DNA from: Chromohalobacter sp. 11-W
GTDB lineage: Bacteria > Pseudomonadota > Gammaproteobacteria > Pseudomonadales > Halomonadaceae
Reading direction: 5' to 3'
NCBI RefSeq assembly: GCF_029889905.1
Contig: NZ_JARANZ010000004.1
Coordinates: 1-64,000 of the forward strand
Length of the DNA stretch: 64,000 nucleotides
Made by a program: the position numbers and the translations under genes. Numbering within the stretch: position 1 is the first letter of the stretch; the number at the start of each line of letters is the position of its first letter. The notes beneath the pieces were generated by a model. That model was not told the origin of the DNA and made no database searches. It saw only the letters and a program-made list of their open reading frames with translations. Positions 17,133 through 25,689 of the stretch are shown here, piece by piece.

Positions 17133-18134
17133 ATGCCGAATGTGTTGTCTCTTCTCGAGGAGGTTGCGTCGCCGAGCATCGGGCTTGGCTGCATGAACTT
17201 GTCCCATGGCTATGGGACGCCGGTGCCGGAAGCCGAGGGTGTGCGGGCGTTGCAGGCGGCGTTCGAGATGGGCTATCGCCATTTCGACACCGCGACGCTT
17301 TACGGGGCGACGGCGAACGAGTCGCTGGTGGGCAAGGCGCTCGAAGGGCGGCGCGATCAGTTGATGCTGGCCAGCAAGTGCGGCATGGCGATTGACCCGG
17401 CGCTGGGCCGCAAGGTGATCGACGGGCGCCCCGAAACGCTGCGTCGCCAGTGCGAGGCGAGCTTGCAGCGCTTGCGTACCGACCGGTTGGATCTCTATTA
17501 CTTGCATCGCATGGATCGCCAGGTGCCCATCGAGGAGAGCGTCGGGGCGCTGGGACGGCTGGTCGAGGAGGGCAAGCTGCGTGCGGTGGGCTTGTCTGAG
17601 ATCTCTGCCGAGACGCTACGCCGTGCCCACGCCGAGTATCCGGTGGCGGCGGTGCAGTCGGAATATTCGTTGTGGACGCGCAATCCCGAGATCGCCTTGC
17701 TCTCGGCATGTCGCGAACTGGGCTCCACGCTGGTGGCGTTCAGCCCGCTGGGTCGGGGCTTTCTGGCGGATGCGGTGCCGGACACGGCGCGTCTGGAAGA
17801 AAGCGATATGCGGCGCGGTATGCCCCGTTTCAGCGATGAGCATTATCCGCACAATCAGCGTCTGTTGGCGGATTTCACCGCGCTGGCCGCTGAGCTTGAG
17901 ATCACGCCAGGGCAGTTAGCGCTGGCGTGGGTGAAGGCGCAGGGCACCGATATCGTGCCCATTCCCGGCACGCGTGATGTCGCGCACATGCGCGAGAACC
18001 TGGCAGCGGAGACATTGCGATTGGATGCCGACTCGCTCGAAAAGTTGAACGCGATGATGACGCCCGATCAAGTGCGCGGCGGACGCTACAGCGATGCCCA
18101 GCAGGCGGATATCGATACCGAGGAATTTGCCTGA
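17133..18134 (+). CDS. Aldo/keto reductase
   Basis: A 333-residue cytosolic NADPH-dependent reductase of the (alpha/beta)8 barrel AKR superfamily. The catalytic tetrad is visible: Asp in HFDTATLYG with the paired Tyr, Lys in LASKCGM, and His in YYLHRMD. The C-terminal cofactor motif appears as VPIPGTRDVAHMREN. IGLGCMNLSHGYG near the start is typical of the AKR11/AKR13 groups. The ATG at 17133 was chosen because it begins at the family N-terminus and is preceded by AAGGA. Substrate unknown. Monocistronic, ending before a strong terminator. Confidence 0.9.
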   Translation: MPNVLSLLEEVASPSIGLGCMNLSHGYGTPVPEAEGVRALQAAFEMGYRHFDTATLYGATANESLVGKALEGRRDQLMLASKCGMAIDPALGRKVIDGRPETLRRQCEASLQRLRTDRLDLYYLHRMDRQVPIEESVGALGRLVEEGKLRAVGLSEISAETLRRAHAEYPVAAVQSEYSLWTRNPEIALLSACRELGSTLVAFSPLGRGFLADAVPDTARLEESDMRRGMPRFSDEHYPHNQRLLADFTALAAELEITPGQLALAWVKAQGTDIVPIPGTRDVAHMRENLAAETLRLDADSLEKLNAMMTPDQVRGGRYSDAQQADIDTEEFA

Positions 18135-18250
18135 TGCCGAGGCGTCCCACGCGCCGTCTTTAGCGCACAGGTCGTGTCGGTAATATCTGACAGGCAAACG
18201 ACCGTCCAGGTTTTAGTATAAAAGTGCGGCAAGGGAAACGCCGTGCAAAC

Positions 18251-18277
18251 ACCCGGCCAGGATGGCCGGGGTTTTTA
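18251..18277 (+). terminator. Intrinsic terminator after the aldo/keto reductase
   Basis: ACCCGGCC (18251-18258) pairs with GGCCGGGGT (18264-18272), five-base loop, followed by a T run. It lies 117 bases downstream of the stop codon. Confidence 0.85.
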
Positions 18278-18361
18278 TTATCCCCCTCCGTGCTGCGTTT
18301 CTATCCCTCTCTTCCCAGCACCGTTGATCAAGACGTGAAAGTGATCATGAAGCGAAAGTGA

Positions 18362-21300
18362 TCAAGAAGCGAAAGTGTCATGTGACGTCATGCCCATTTC
18401 GCGCTCGAGGCGTCGTGTCACATCGCTGGGCGAGCCGGTGTGCCGTGCCAGAAGATCGTAGGCCACGGGCACGACGAGGAGCGTGAACAGCGTCGCGGCG
18501 GCCACGCCACTGAAGATGACCGTGCCGATGACCAGGCGTGTTTCGGCGCCGGGGCCGCTGGCGAGAATCAACGGCACGGCGCCGGCCATGGTGGTCACAG
18601 CGGTCATCAGGATCGGGCGTAGGCGCGTCACCGAGGCGTCGATCAGGGCGTCGCGGAAGGCGCGCCCTTCGTCGCGGAGCTGATTGGCGAACTCGACGAT
18701 GAGGATGCCGTTCTTGGCGGCGAGCCCGACCAACATCACCATGCCTACCTGGCTGTAGATGTTCAGCGACTGACCGGTCAGCCATAGGCCGAGCAGGGCG
18801 CCGCTGATCGCCAGGGGGACGGTCAGCATGATGACCAGCGGATGCACGAAGCTCTCGAACTGCGCCGCGAGCACTAGGAAGACCACCAGCAGGCCCATGA
18901 GCATCAGGAAGGCGGTAGCGCCACTGGCTTCCTGATAGTCTCGCGACGGGCCCTTGTAATCGATCATGGCGTCGGCGGGTAGTTCCTCGTCGGCGATGGC
19001 GTTGAGATATCCCAGCGCCTCGCCCATGGAAGTGCCGTCCTCGAGATTGGCTTCCAGGGTGATCGCGCGGACGCGATTGAAGCGGTTGAGCTCGCTGGCA
19101 TCGGCATAGTTGCTGAGAGTGACCAGGCTCGCCAGTGGAATCAATTCGCCGCTGCGCTCGGAGCGCACCTGGATGTTGTCCAGTGCACTGGGGCTGCGCT
19201 GCGTGTCGCGCTCGCCTTCGAGCATCACGTCGTATTCCTCGCCGTCATCCACGTAGCTGGTCACACTGCGCCCACCGAGTAGCGTTTGCAGGGTGCGGCC
19301 GATGGTGTCGACGGTCACGCCGAGGGCGGCGGCGCGCTGGTAGTCGATCTCGATACGCAGTTGGGGCTGGGTTTCCTTGTAGTCGCTCTCCACGGCGGTG
19401 AGTCCCGAATCGTCCTCGCGAATGCGCTCGAACAGGCGGTCGCGCCAGGCAACCAGCGATTCGTAAGTGCCGCCGCCGATCACGAATTGCACCGGTTTCT
19501 GAATGCGCCCGCCGAAGCCTTGTCGCATCACCGGGGCGGCCTCGACCCCGGGGAGGTCCGCGAGGCGCTGCCGCACGTCGGCCATGATGTCCCAGGCCGA
19601 ACGTCGCTCCCCCCAATCCGAGAGACTGACAATCACCATGCCGTCGTTGAAGTTCTCGATATTGCCGTAGCCGCGCGGTGCGCGTACCGAGATGTTGCGG
19701 ATCTCGCCTTCGTCGACCAGTGGCAGCAGGCGCGCTTCTATCTCGTCCATGTAGTCCTGCATGTAGTCGAAGGTGGCACCTTCGGGGCCGTTGACGAGGA
19801 TGAAGAAATTACCGCGATCCTCCTTCGGGGTGTACTCGTTGGGTAGCTCGGTGAACAGCCAGGCCGTGGCGCCCAGCAGTGCGACGAATACGACCAGGCA
19901 CAGCCAGCGCACGCCTAACAGAGTAAAGAGTACGTAGCGATAAAGGCGCTGGGTGGCGTCGAGCAAGGTATGTACGGCATGGCTGATGCGGCTTTCGTGC
20001 ATCCGCGGGTCGAGGATCTTGGAGCACATCATGGGGGCCAGCGACAGCGCCAGCAGGCAGGAGATCGCCACGGCGGCGGCCAGGGTCAACGCGAATTCGG
20101 AAAACAAGCGCCCGATATCGCCGCGCAGAAAGCTCAATGGCACGAACACCGCGATCAGCACCAAGGTGGTAGCGATGACCGCGAAGCCGATCTGGCGTGT
20201 GCCATGAAAGGCGGCCACCAGCGGTGTTTCACCATAGAGCTGCATGCGGCGGTGGACGTTTTCGAGTACCACGATGGCGTCGTCGACGACCAGGCCGATG
20301 GCCAGCACCAGGGCGAGCAACGTGAGCAGGTTGAGCGTGAAGCCGAAGGCGTTCAGGGCGATGAAGGTACCAATGATCGAGATCGGTACGGTGACCGCGG
20401 GCACCAGCGTTGTCCGCACATTGCCCAGAAACAGGAAGATCACGATGACGACCAGCCCCATGGCAATGAACAGCGTGGCGACGACTTCCTTCAGGGCGCC
20501 GGAGACGAACACCGAGGAGTCGAAGTTGAGGCGTAGTTGCATGCCGTCGGGCAACGTCGGTTGCAGACGTTCCATCTCTGCCTTGACGCCCTGGGAGACT
20601 TCGAGAATGTTGGCGGTTGATTGTTTCATGACGCCCAGGCCGACCATGGGCACGCCGTTGCCGCGAAACAGTGAACGCTCTTCCACCGAGCCCACTTCGA
20701 CACGCGCCACGTCGCTCAGTCGCGTGAGATAGCCGTCATTGCCCTGGTCGATGACCAGGTCGCGAAAGTCCTCGGCGGTCTCGAAGCTGCGCGGCAGTCG
20801 CAGGGTGAACTGGCGCGAGTCGGACTCCAGAAAGCCTGCCGGGAGTTCGACGTTTTCGGCGCGCAATGCGCCTTCCACATCGCTGACGGTCAGGTCGCGG
20901 GCGGCCAGTGCATTGCGCTTCAACCACACCCGCATGGCGTATTCTTTGCCACCGCCGACGCGTACGCGCGAAACGCCGGTTTGCGTGGAGAAACGGTCGA
21001 CCAGGTAGCGATTGGCGTAATCGGTCAGTTCGGGTACCGAGTAGCCTTCAGCCGTGAGGCTCAGCCACATGATGACGTCGTCGCTGCTATCGGATTTTTC
21101 CACTTCCGGTGGGTCGGCTTCCTCGGGCAGGTTATCGCTGACCCCGGACACCCGGTCACGAATATCATTGGCCGCCGCTTCGATGTCGCGGTCGAGGTTG
21201 AAGGTGATGTCGATCTCCGATTCGCCATCGCTGCTGGTCGACTCGATGAGATCGATGCCTTCGATGCCGGCAATGCGGTCTTCGATCACCTGGGTAATGC

Positions 21301-21484
21301 GCGTTTCCACGACATTCGCCGACGCGCCCGGGTAGTTCGTCTCGACGCTGACCACCGGTGGGTCGATGGCGGGGTATTCCTGCACCGGCAAGCGTTCGAG
21401 CGCGAGGATGCCGAAGGCGATCAACAACAGGGCGAAGACGGTCGCTAGCACCGGGCGCTGAATGGCGGTATCGGAAAGGCGCAT
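18362..21484 (-). CDS. RND-family efflux pump inner-membrane transporter
   Basis: A 1040-residue hydrophobe/amphiphile-efflux RND protein (AcrB/MexF-like superfamily) with two repeats of one helix, a large periplasmic loop and five further helices. The proton-relay acidic pair is in LAIGLVVDDAIVVLENVHR (helix 4) and the relay Lys in VGLAAKNGILIVEFANQ (helix 10). N-terminal LERLPVQEYPAIDPP matches the MdtBC/MexI-like branch. It uses the proton gradient to export compounds and needs a TolC-like outer channel, which is not encoded here. Its start overlaps the end of the adaptor gene (ATG within the TGA junction). Confidence 0.93.
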   Translation of the reverse strand: MRLSDTAIQRPVLATVFALLLIAFGILALERLPVQEYPAIDPPVVSVETNYPGASANVVETRITQVIEDRIAGIEGIDLIESTSSDGESEIDITFNLDRDIEAAANDIRDRVSGVSDNLPEEADPPEVEKSDSSDDVIMWLSLTAEGYSVPELTDYANRYLVDRFSTQTGVSRVRVGGGKEYAMRVWLKRNALAARDLTVSDVEGALRAENVELPAGFLESDSRQFTLRLPRSFETAEDFRDLVIDQGNDGYLTRLSDVARVEVGSVEERSLFRGNGVPMVGLGVMKQSTANILEVSQGVKAEMERLQPTLPDGMQLRLNFDSSVFVSGALKEVVATLFIAMGLVVIVIFLFLGNVRTTLVPAVTVPISIIGTFIALNAFGFTLNLLTLLALVLAIGLVVDDAIVVLENVHRRMQLYGETPLVAAFHGTRQIGFAVIATTLVLIAVFVPLSFLRGDIGRLFSEFALTLAAAVAISCLLALSLAPMMCSKILDPRMHESRISHAVHTLLDATQRLYRYVLFTLLGVRWLCLVVFVALLGATAWLFTELPNEYTPKEDRGNFFILVNGPEGATFDYMQDYMDEIEARLLPLVDEGEIRNISVRAPRGYGNIENFNDGMVIVSLSDWGERRSAWDIMADVRQRLADLPGVEAAPVMRQGFGGRIQKPVQFVIGGGTYESLVAWRDRLFERIREDDSGLTAVESDYKETQPQLRIEIDYQRAAALGVTVDTIGRTLQTLLGGRSVTSYVDDGEEYDVMLEGERDTQRSPSALDNIQVRSERSGELIPLASLVTLSNYADASELNRFNRVRAITLEANLEDGTSMGEALGYLNAIADEELPADAMIDYKGPSRDYQEASGATAFLMLMGLLVVFLVLAAQFESFVHPLVIMLTVPLAISGALLGLWLTGQSLNIYSQVGMVMLVGLAAKNGILIVEFANQLRDEGRAFRDALIDASVTRLRPILMTAVTTMAGAVPLILASGPGAETRLVIGTVIFSGVAAATLFTLLVVPVAYDLLARHTGSPSDVTRRLEREMGMTSHDTFAS

Positions 21485-22629
21485 CAGCCGTCTTCTCCGT
21501 CACGTTCTTGCTCGCCGCGTACCTCGCCGTCGCGCGCGGTCTCGAGGATTTCGCTGATGGTGCGGCTGCCATCGTCGAGCGCCAGGATATCCACGTGATC
21601 GCCATCGCGTACCTTGTTCATGCCATGGCTGACGACCCAGTCGCCCGGCGCGAGGCCGTCGAGGATTTCGACGTTCCCGGCGCGGCGTTTGCCGATCTCC
21701 ACTTGGTGGCGTTGGATGCGGTTGTCCGCATCCCGGAGGATGCGCATGACGTATTGGCGGTCGCCGCTGGGCACCAGGACGGACTCCGGCACTACCAGTG
21801 TCTGGCGTGGATTGCGTTCTAGCGTGACCACCATCAGCATGCCAGGGCGCAGCATGCGCTCGGGGTTTGGCAGGCGCGCGCGTACGCTGACGCTGCGCGA
21901 GACGGGGTCGATACGCGTGCCGATGCTGGTCACCTCGCCACGAAAGGTGCGTTGGGGATAGCTGGGAGTGGTGGCGCTGAGCGAAAGCCCTGGTGTGAGC
22001 ATGTCGAGTACCGTCGCGGGAACGGTGAAATCGAGTTTCATGTAATCGAGCTTGTCGAGCGTTACTAGCTCGGTGCCGGGCGTGACCAGTGCCCCGACGC
22101 TGAGATTGCGCTGACCGACGGTGCCGTCGAACGGCGCGCGCAAGCGGTGATCGGCGAGGCGTGATTGGATCTCGTCGATTTGGGCGTCGACCTGGGCAAG
22201 TTGGGCCTGGGCATCCTCGAAGTTGGCGCGGGTACCGACGTTGCGGTCTTGCAATTGCCGGGCGCGTCGCACGGCGTTTTCGCGTTCTTGACGCAATGCG
22301 CGGGCGGCGCGCAGTTCGGCCTGTTCTGCGCTATCGTCGAGGCGAATCAGTAACTCGCCCTCGGCGACGCGCTGGGCGTCATCGAAATTGAGTTCGGCCA
22401 CGGTCTCGGTCACGGTTGCGGAAAGCGTCACGCTCTCGTCGGCACGCAGCGTGCCCAGTGCTTCCAGCGGATCGCTCCACGTGGCGGTGGAGGCCTTCAC
22501 GGCGATGACCTGCGTGCGGTCGGTGTCTTCCTGTGCCTGAGCGCCTGTCAGTGCCAGCAGGCTCAATGCCGCCAGCCCGAGAGTGTACCGACCGAGTGCG
22601 CTCACGGCCGGGAGAGGAAATACGGGCAT
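21484..22629 (-). CDS. RND efflux pump periplasmic adaptor (membrane fusion protein)
   Basis: A 381-residue adaptor with an N-terminal export signal (about residues 1-32, ending GAQAQ). A biotinyl-lipoyl-like half-motif (LGTLRADESVTLSA) precedes an alpha-helical hairpin around residues 95-150 (RQLQDRNVGTRANFEDAQAQ), which is followed by APFDGTVGQRNLSVGALVTP and the beta-barrel and membrane-proximal domains. It links the RND protein to the outer-membrane channel. First gene of a two-gene operon, coupled by overlap to the transporter. There is no lipobox, so it is probably anchored by an uncleaved or cleaved Sec signal. Confidence 0.92.
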   Translation of the reverse strand: MPVFPLPAVSALGRYTLGLAALSLLALTGAQAQEDTDRTQVIAVKASTATWSDPLEALGTLRADESVTLSATVTETVAELNFDDAQRVAEGELLIRLDDSAEQAELRAARALRQERENAVRRARQLQDRNVGTRANFEDAQAQLAQVDAQIDEIQSRLADHRLRAPFDGTVGQRNLSVGALVTPGTELVTLDKLDYMKLDFTVPATVLDMLTPGLSLSATTPSYPQRTFRGEVTSIGTRIDPVSRSVSVRARLPNPERMLRPGMLMVVTLERNPRQTLVVPESVLVPSGDRQYVMRILRDADNRIQRHQVEIGKRRAGNVEILDGLAPGDWVVSHGMNKVRDGDHVDILALDDGSRTISEILETARDGEVRGEQERDGEDG

Positions 22630-22918
22630 AGTGTCTCGTTATTATGCTACTCGTTGACGATGAGCGCGGGCACGCCCCTGCGTGGTGCTGACCCTGTGAC
22701 ACCGGATAATACGCGCCCGGGAGACTGTCGTTGTATCCGACCTGGACGCTGGATAAAAGTACGTATTGGCTCACAAGGCATCATGCACGCTTTTTTCACG
22801 TTTGGCGCGGCCGGTCACGACGTTGCGTTCAACGCGATAGGCGGGTGCAGAGTCCGTGCTCGTCGCTTTCTCGGATAACGCTTAGAATGTTCGCCTTTGC
22901 CAGCAATGAGACGCGACG

Positions 22919-24103
22919 ATGGCGCAAACCTATGACGTAGTGGTGATCGGTGCCGGCGCGGCGGGACTGATGTGTGCACTGACCGCTGGTTACGAGGGGC
23001 GGCGTGTGTTGGTGCTCGACCATGCCAACAAGGCGGGCAAGAAGATATTGATGTCCGGGGGCGGGCGCTGCAATTTCACCAACCTGGCGACGGGGCCGGA
23101 GCATTTCTTTTCCGCCAACCCGCATTTCTGCATCTCTGCGCTCAAGCGCTATACGCCGGGCCATTTCGTCGAGCTCGTCGAGCGCCATGGCATCGAGCAT
23201 GTCGAGAAGGCGCCGGGGCAGCTCTTCTGTGCCGATTCGGCCAAGCAAGTGGTGTCCATGTTGCTCACCGAATGCGAATGGGCCGGGGCGGAGGTGCGCC
23301 TCAAGACGCGTATCACCTCCCTCGAACGACGCGGCGAGGGCATGCGTCTCGAGACCTCGGGTGGCGTCATCGATGCCGGTGCGGTGGTCATCGCCACCGG
23401 CGGATTGTCGATTCCCACCATGGGGGCCACCGGTTTCGGCTATGACATCGCCCGTCAGTTTGGCTTGGGCGTCACGGAGATGCGCGCCGCGCTGGTGCCG
23501 TTCACGCTGACCTCGCAATGGCGAGAAAGAGCCGCGTCGCTGGCGGGGGTGAGTTGCCCGGTGACGGCCGAGGTCGGCGAAGGGCGTTATCGTGAACCCA
23601 TGCTGTTCACGCATCGCGGTGTCTCGGGGCCGGCTATGCTGCAGGCCTCCAGCCATTGGCAGCCGGGCATGGCATTGTCCATCGACTTGCTGCCGGATAT
23701 CGACGTTGCCGGGGAACTGGCCAGCATGCGTCATGAAGCGCCCAAGCGGCATGTGTCCACGTGGCTGGGTGAGTGGCTTCCCAAGCGCCTGGCGCAGGCC
23801 TGGTGCGAATGGCAAGGGGTGACGGAACAGCCGCTGGGAGCGCTTTCCAACCGTGAGGTGGCGCGCCTGGAGGGTGAACTAAAACGCTGGCAGCTCAAAC
23901 CCGCCGGGACCGAGGGTTGGCGGACCGCCGAGGTGACGCTGGGAGGCGTCGAGACGCAGGCGATTTCTTCCAAGACCTTTGCCGTGGAAGGGCTGCCGGC
24001 GCTGCGTTTCATCGGCGAGGCGTTGGATGTCACCGGTCAGTTGGGCGGCTTCAACTTTCAATGGGCTTGGGCCTCGGGCGTGGCTTGCGGACAGGCTCTG
24101 TAA
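22919..24103 (+). CDS. FAD-dependent oxidoreductase of the HI0933/BaiN family
   Basis: A 394-residue flavoprotein. The N-terminal FAD Rossmann motif is VVVIGAGAAGLMCALTAGYE, followed by the family hallmark KKILMSGGGRCNFTNL at ~40-56. The C-terminal GEALDVTGQLGGFNFQWAWA closes the FAD site. The middle insert (HI0933-like) lies at ~190-330. The E. coli homologue is YhiN; the physiological reaction is not established for most members. A small gene follows after 29 bases and is probably co-transcribed. Confidence 0.88.
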   Translation: MAQTYDVVVIGAGAAGLMCALTAGYEGRRVLVLDHANKAGKKILMSGGGRCNFTNLATGPEHFFSANPHFCISALKRYTPGHFVELVERHGIEHVEKAPGQLFCADSAKQVVSMLLTECEWAGAEVRLKTRITSLERRGEGMRLETSGGVIDAGAVVIATGGLSIPTMGATGFGYDIARQFGLGVTEMRAALVPFTLTSQWRERAASLAGVSCPVTAEVGEGRYREPMLFTHRGVSGPAMLQASSHWQPGMALSIDLLPDIDVAGELASMRHEAPKRHVSTWLGEWLPKRLAQAWCEWQGVTEQPLGALSNREVARLEGELKRWQLKPAGTEGWRTAEVTLGGVETQAISSKTFAVEGLPALRFIGEALDVTGQLGGFNFQWAWASGVACGQAL

Positions 24104-24132
24104 TAAGAGGCAAAAAACAAGAGGAGGCGTCC

Positions 24133-24555
24133 ATGCTGCAACGCGCATCGCAAGCGCTCTGGCAGGCCATAGGCCAGTGGCTCCCTTCCCGTCGTGCCAA
24201 GAAAGCAACGCGGGAGCGATTACCGGTCGTCGTTTGCGGGTTGGAATACGCGCATTACCGACTGCTGACGCATTTCGCACGCTCGACACGCTATAGGGCG
24301 CTGGCGGTGGTCGACGACTACCCCTGGCATCACGGCACGCAAGTGGAAGGCGTACGTGTCTACTATCCCAGTGAGGTGCCGTCATTGGTGGAACGTCATG
24401 GCGTGGCGGCGGTGGTTTATTGCCATGCGGACGAGCTGGCCGTCTTCGCCGATGCAACGCGTGAGCGGCTGACGACATGGGGCGTACCCTATGTACGCCT
24501 GTCGCCGGACGAAGAGGATATCGATGCCGAGCTGACGCGCCGGCTGACACTTTGA
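24133..24555 (+). CDS. Small Rossmann-like protein of unknown function
   Basis: A 140-residue protein starting after a GAGGAGG ribosome site. A basic N-terminus (SRRAKKATRERL) precedes VVVCGLEYAHYRLL, an alternating strand-turn-helix, then RALAVVDDYPWHHGTQVEG, VYYPSEVPSLVERHGVAAVV and later strands. The layout resembles the nucleotide-binding half (CoA_binding_3-like) found at the front of FlaA1/WbpM-type sugar epimerases, but without the catalytic dehydratase part. It probably shares a transcript with the flavoprotein gene. The intrinsic terminator just after it carries its T run for the opposite strand. Confidence 0.65.
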   Translation: MLQRASQALWQAIGQWLPSRRAKKATRERLPVVVCGLEYAHYRLLTHFARSTRYRALAVVDDYPWHHGTQVEGVRVYYPSEVPSLVERHGVAAVVYCHADELAVFADATRERLTTWGVPYVRLSPDEEDIDAELTRRLTL

Positions 24556-24560
24556 ATATG

Positions 24561-24584
24561 AAAAAGCCCCCGAGCGGGGGCTTC
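24561..24584 (-). terminator. Intrinsic terminator for the yqjDEK operon
   Basis: GAAGCCCCCG and CGGGGGCTTTTT on the minus strand form a tight 8-9 bp GC stem followed by a T run, ending leftward transcription 18 bases after the yqjK-like stop. On the plus strand the A run precedes the stem, so it can also stop the gene ending at 24555, less efficiently. Confidence 0.88.
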
Positions 24585-24601
24585 ATGCCCATAGCATGGG
24601 G

Positions 24602-24892
24602 CTAACGGCGTACGAGGTGATACAAGGCGCGGGCTCGATTGAACAATAAGAAGGTCGAAAGTCCGCGACGCATCCAGGCGCGTGTGGACCTCGGCCGTCG
24701 CACGCCCTGCGCCGCGAGCAGACCGAAGCCGCCGAGCAAAGGCGCACGCCACTGCATCAAGCGCTGCCAGCCATGATCGATAGGCGCCGTGGCATCGCGC
24801 CAGTCATGCAATGCATGCCCCATATCGAGACGCTGCTGCAGGATGCGGGTCTCGAGATATTCGAGTTCCGCAGCGCGTTCACGACGATTCAC
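24602..24892 (-). CDS. YqjK-like small basic protein
   Basis: A 96-residue basic protein, MNRRERAAELEYLETRILQQ at the start (predicted coiled coil), a tryptophan-rich middle and a weakly hydrophobic GGFGLLAAQGV patch. Position after a YqjE-like gene and overall pattern match YqjK proteins. The gene overlaps the end of yqjE by 14 bases. The function is unknown; the E. coli yqjD-yqjE-yqjK set is a stationary-phase/osmotic-stress operon. Confidence 0.7.
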   Translation of the reverse strand: MNRRERAAELEYLETRILQQRLDMGHALHDWRDATAPIDHGWQRLMQWRAPLLGGFGLLAAQGVRRPRSTRAWMRRGLSTFLLFNRARALYHLVRR

Positions 24893-25274
24893 GAGAGCCT
24901 CCCAACGCTTGGCGGTCTTGTTCCAAATGACTCAAGGTGGACTGCATCAAGCGCCGACGTTTGGCGATGCGCTTGGCACCGAACGCAAAGCATGCGGTGA
25001 TGATGAACAGTACAGCCGCGCAAACACCAATGGCTAGCAGGCGATGATCTTCCCAATACAGAACCACCAGCATTAAAAGCAACATGCCGAGGGCGAAAGA
25101 GAAAGTGATCAGCGCTGCGCCCGCCAGCAATAGCAGGCTGAGCATACGATCGCGTTCGGCTTCCAACTCGAGCACGGCGAGACGCAAACGCGTCTCGCCT
25201 GTGGCGATCATATTGGAAAGCAGACGGCGCGCCGAGGTGATGACGCGCTCCGCCGGTCCCTGGCGATCCGCCAT
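24879..25274 (-). CDS. yqjE: YqjE-family (phage holin superfamily) membrane protein
   Basis: A 131-residue protein with a helical N-terminus (ETRLRLAVLELEAERDRML), two membrane helices at ~44-70 and ~75-100 and a basic tail. This is the YqjE/Actinobacterial holin-X pattern. Despite the domain name, the setting (between yqjD- and yqjK-like genes) is chromosomal stress biology, not a prophage. Its start shares one base with the yqjD stop (TAATG), so it is translationally coupled. Confidence 0.82.
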   Translation of the reverse strand: MADRQGPAERVITSARRLLSNMIATGETRLRLAVLELEAERDRMLSLLLLAGAALITFSFALGMLLLMLVVLYWEDHRLLAIGVCAAVLFIITACFAFGAKRIAKRRRLMQSTLSHLEQDRQALGGSRESS

Positions 25275-25606
25275 TAGCGACGCCCGATGAGCAAGCCAAT
25301 GACGACCCCGACACCAGCGCCGATGCCGATGCTGGTCCAGGGATTGTCACGCACGTAACGATCGCAGCAATCCATCTGGTCGCGTGCGCTTTCGTAGAAT
25401 TTTTCGCCGCGTGCTTCGAGCTTGGCGCGCGTTTCGCTCAGACGCTGTTGAGCACGCTCGCGTGCCTCGGTGATGTGGCCGCGGGAATCGTCAGCTGTCG
25501 CCTTGACCAGTTCTTCAACGGTCTGTGACAGGTGGCGCAGGTCATCCTTGAGCTGCTCGGTGGAAGCTTCGCTTTCGCGGTGGCCGCCGGTAGGCTGCAT
25601 GGTCAT
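25274..25606 (-). CDS. yqjD: YqjD/ElaB (DUF883) inner-membrane-anchored protein
   Basis: From the ATG at 25606 (GAGGAAG site eight bases upstream) the protein has 110 residues. A long amphipathic helix, STEQLKDDLRHLSQTVEELV and beyond, leads to DRYVRDNPWTSIGIGAGVGV, the DUF883 hallmark with a C-terminal membrane anchor and a final GRR. In E. coli YqjD binds ribosomes at the membrane in stationary phase. Upstream in-frame codons lack a ribosome site. First gene of a three-gene operon that ends at the terminator near 24570. Confidence 0.88.
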   Translation of the reverse strand: MTMQPTGGHRESEASTEQLKDDLRHLSQTVEELVKATADDSRGHITEARERAQQRLSETRAKLEARGEKFYESARDQMDCCDRYVRDNPWTSIGIGAGVGVVIGLLIGRR

Positions 25607-25689
25607 GGTGTCTTCCTCTGACAGGTTAATGGCGTCTTCAGCATAGCAGGCCAAGCAGGCGTATCAACAGCCCTTCCTGGCCTGCATCG

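Noticed and set aside
24879-25274. Prophage holin
   Set aside because: The holin-superfamily protein sits in a yqjD-yqjE-yqjK stress operon with no phage genes around.
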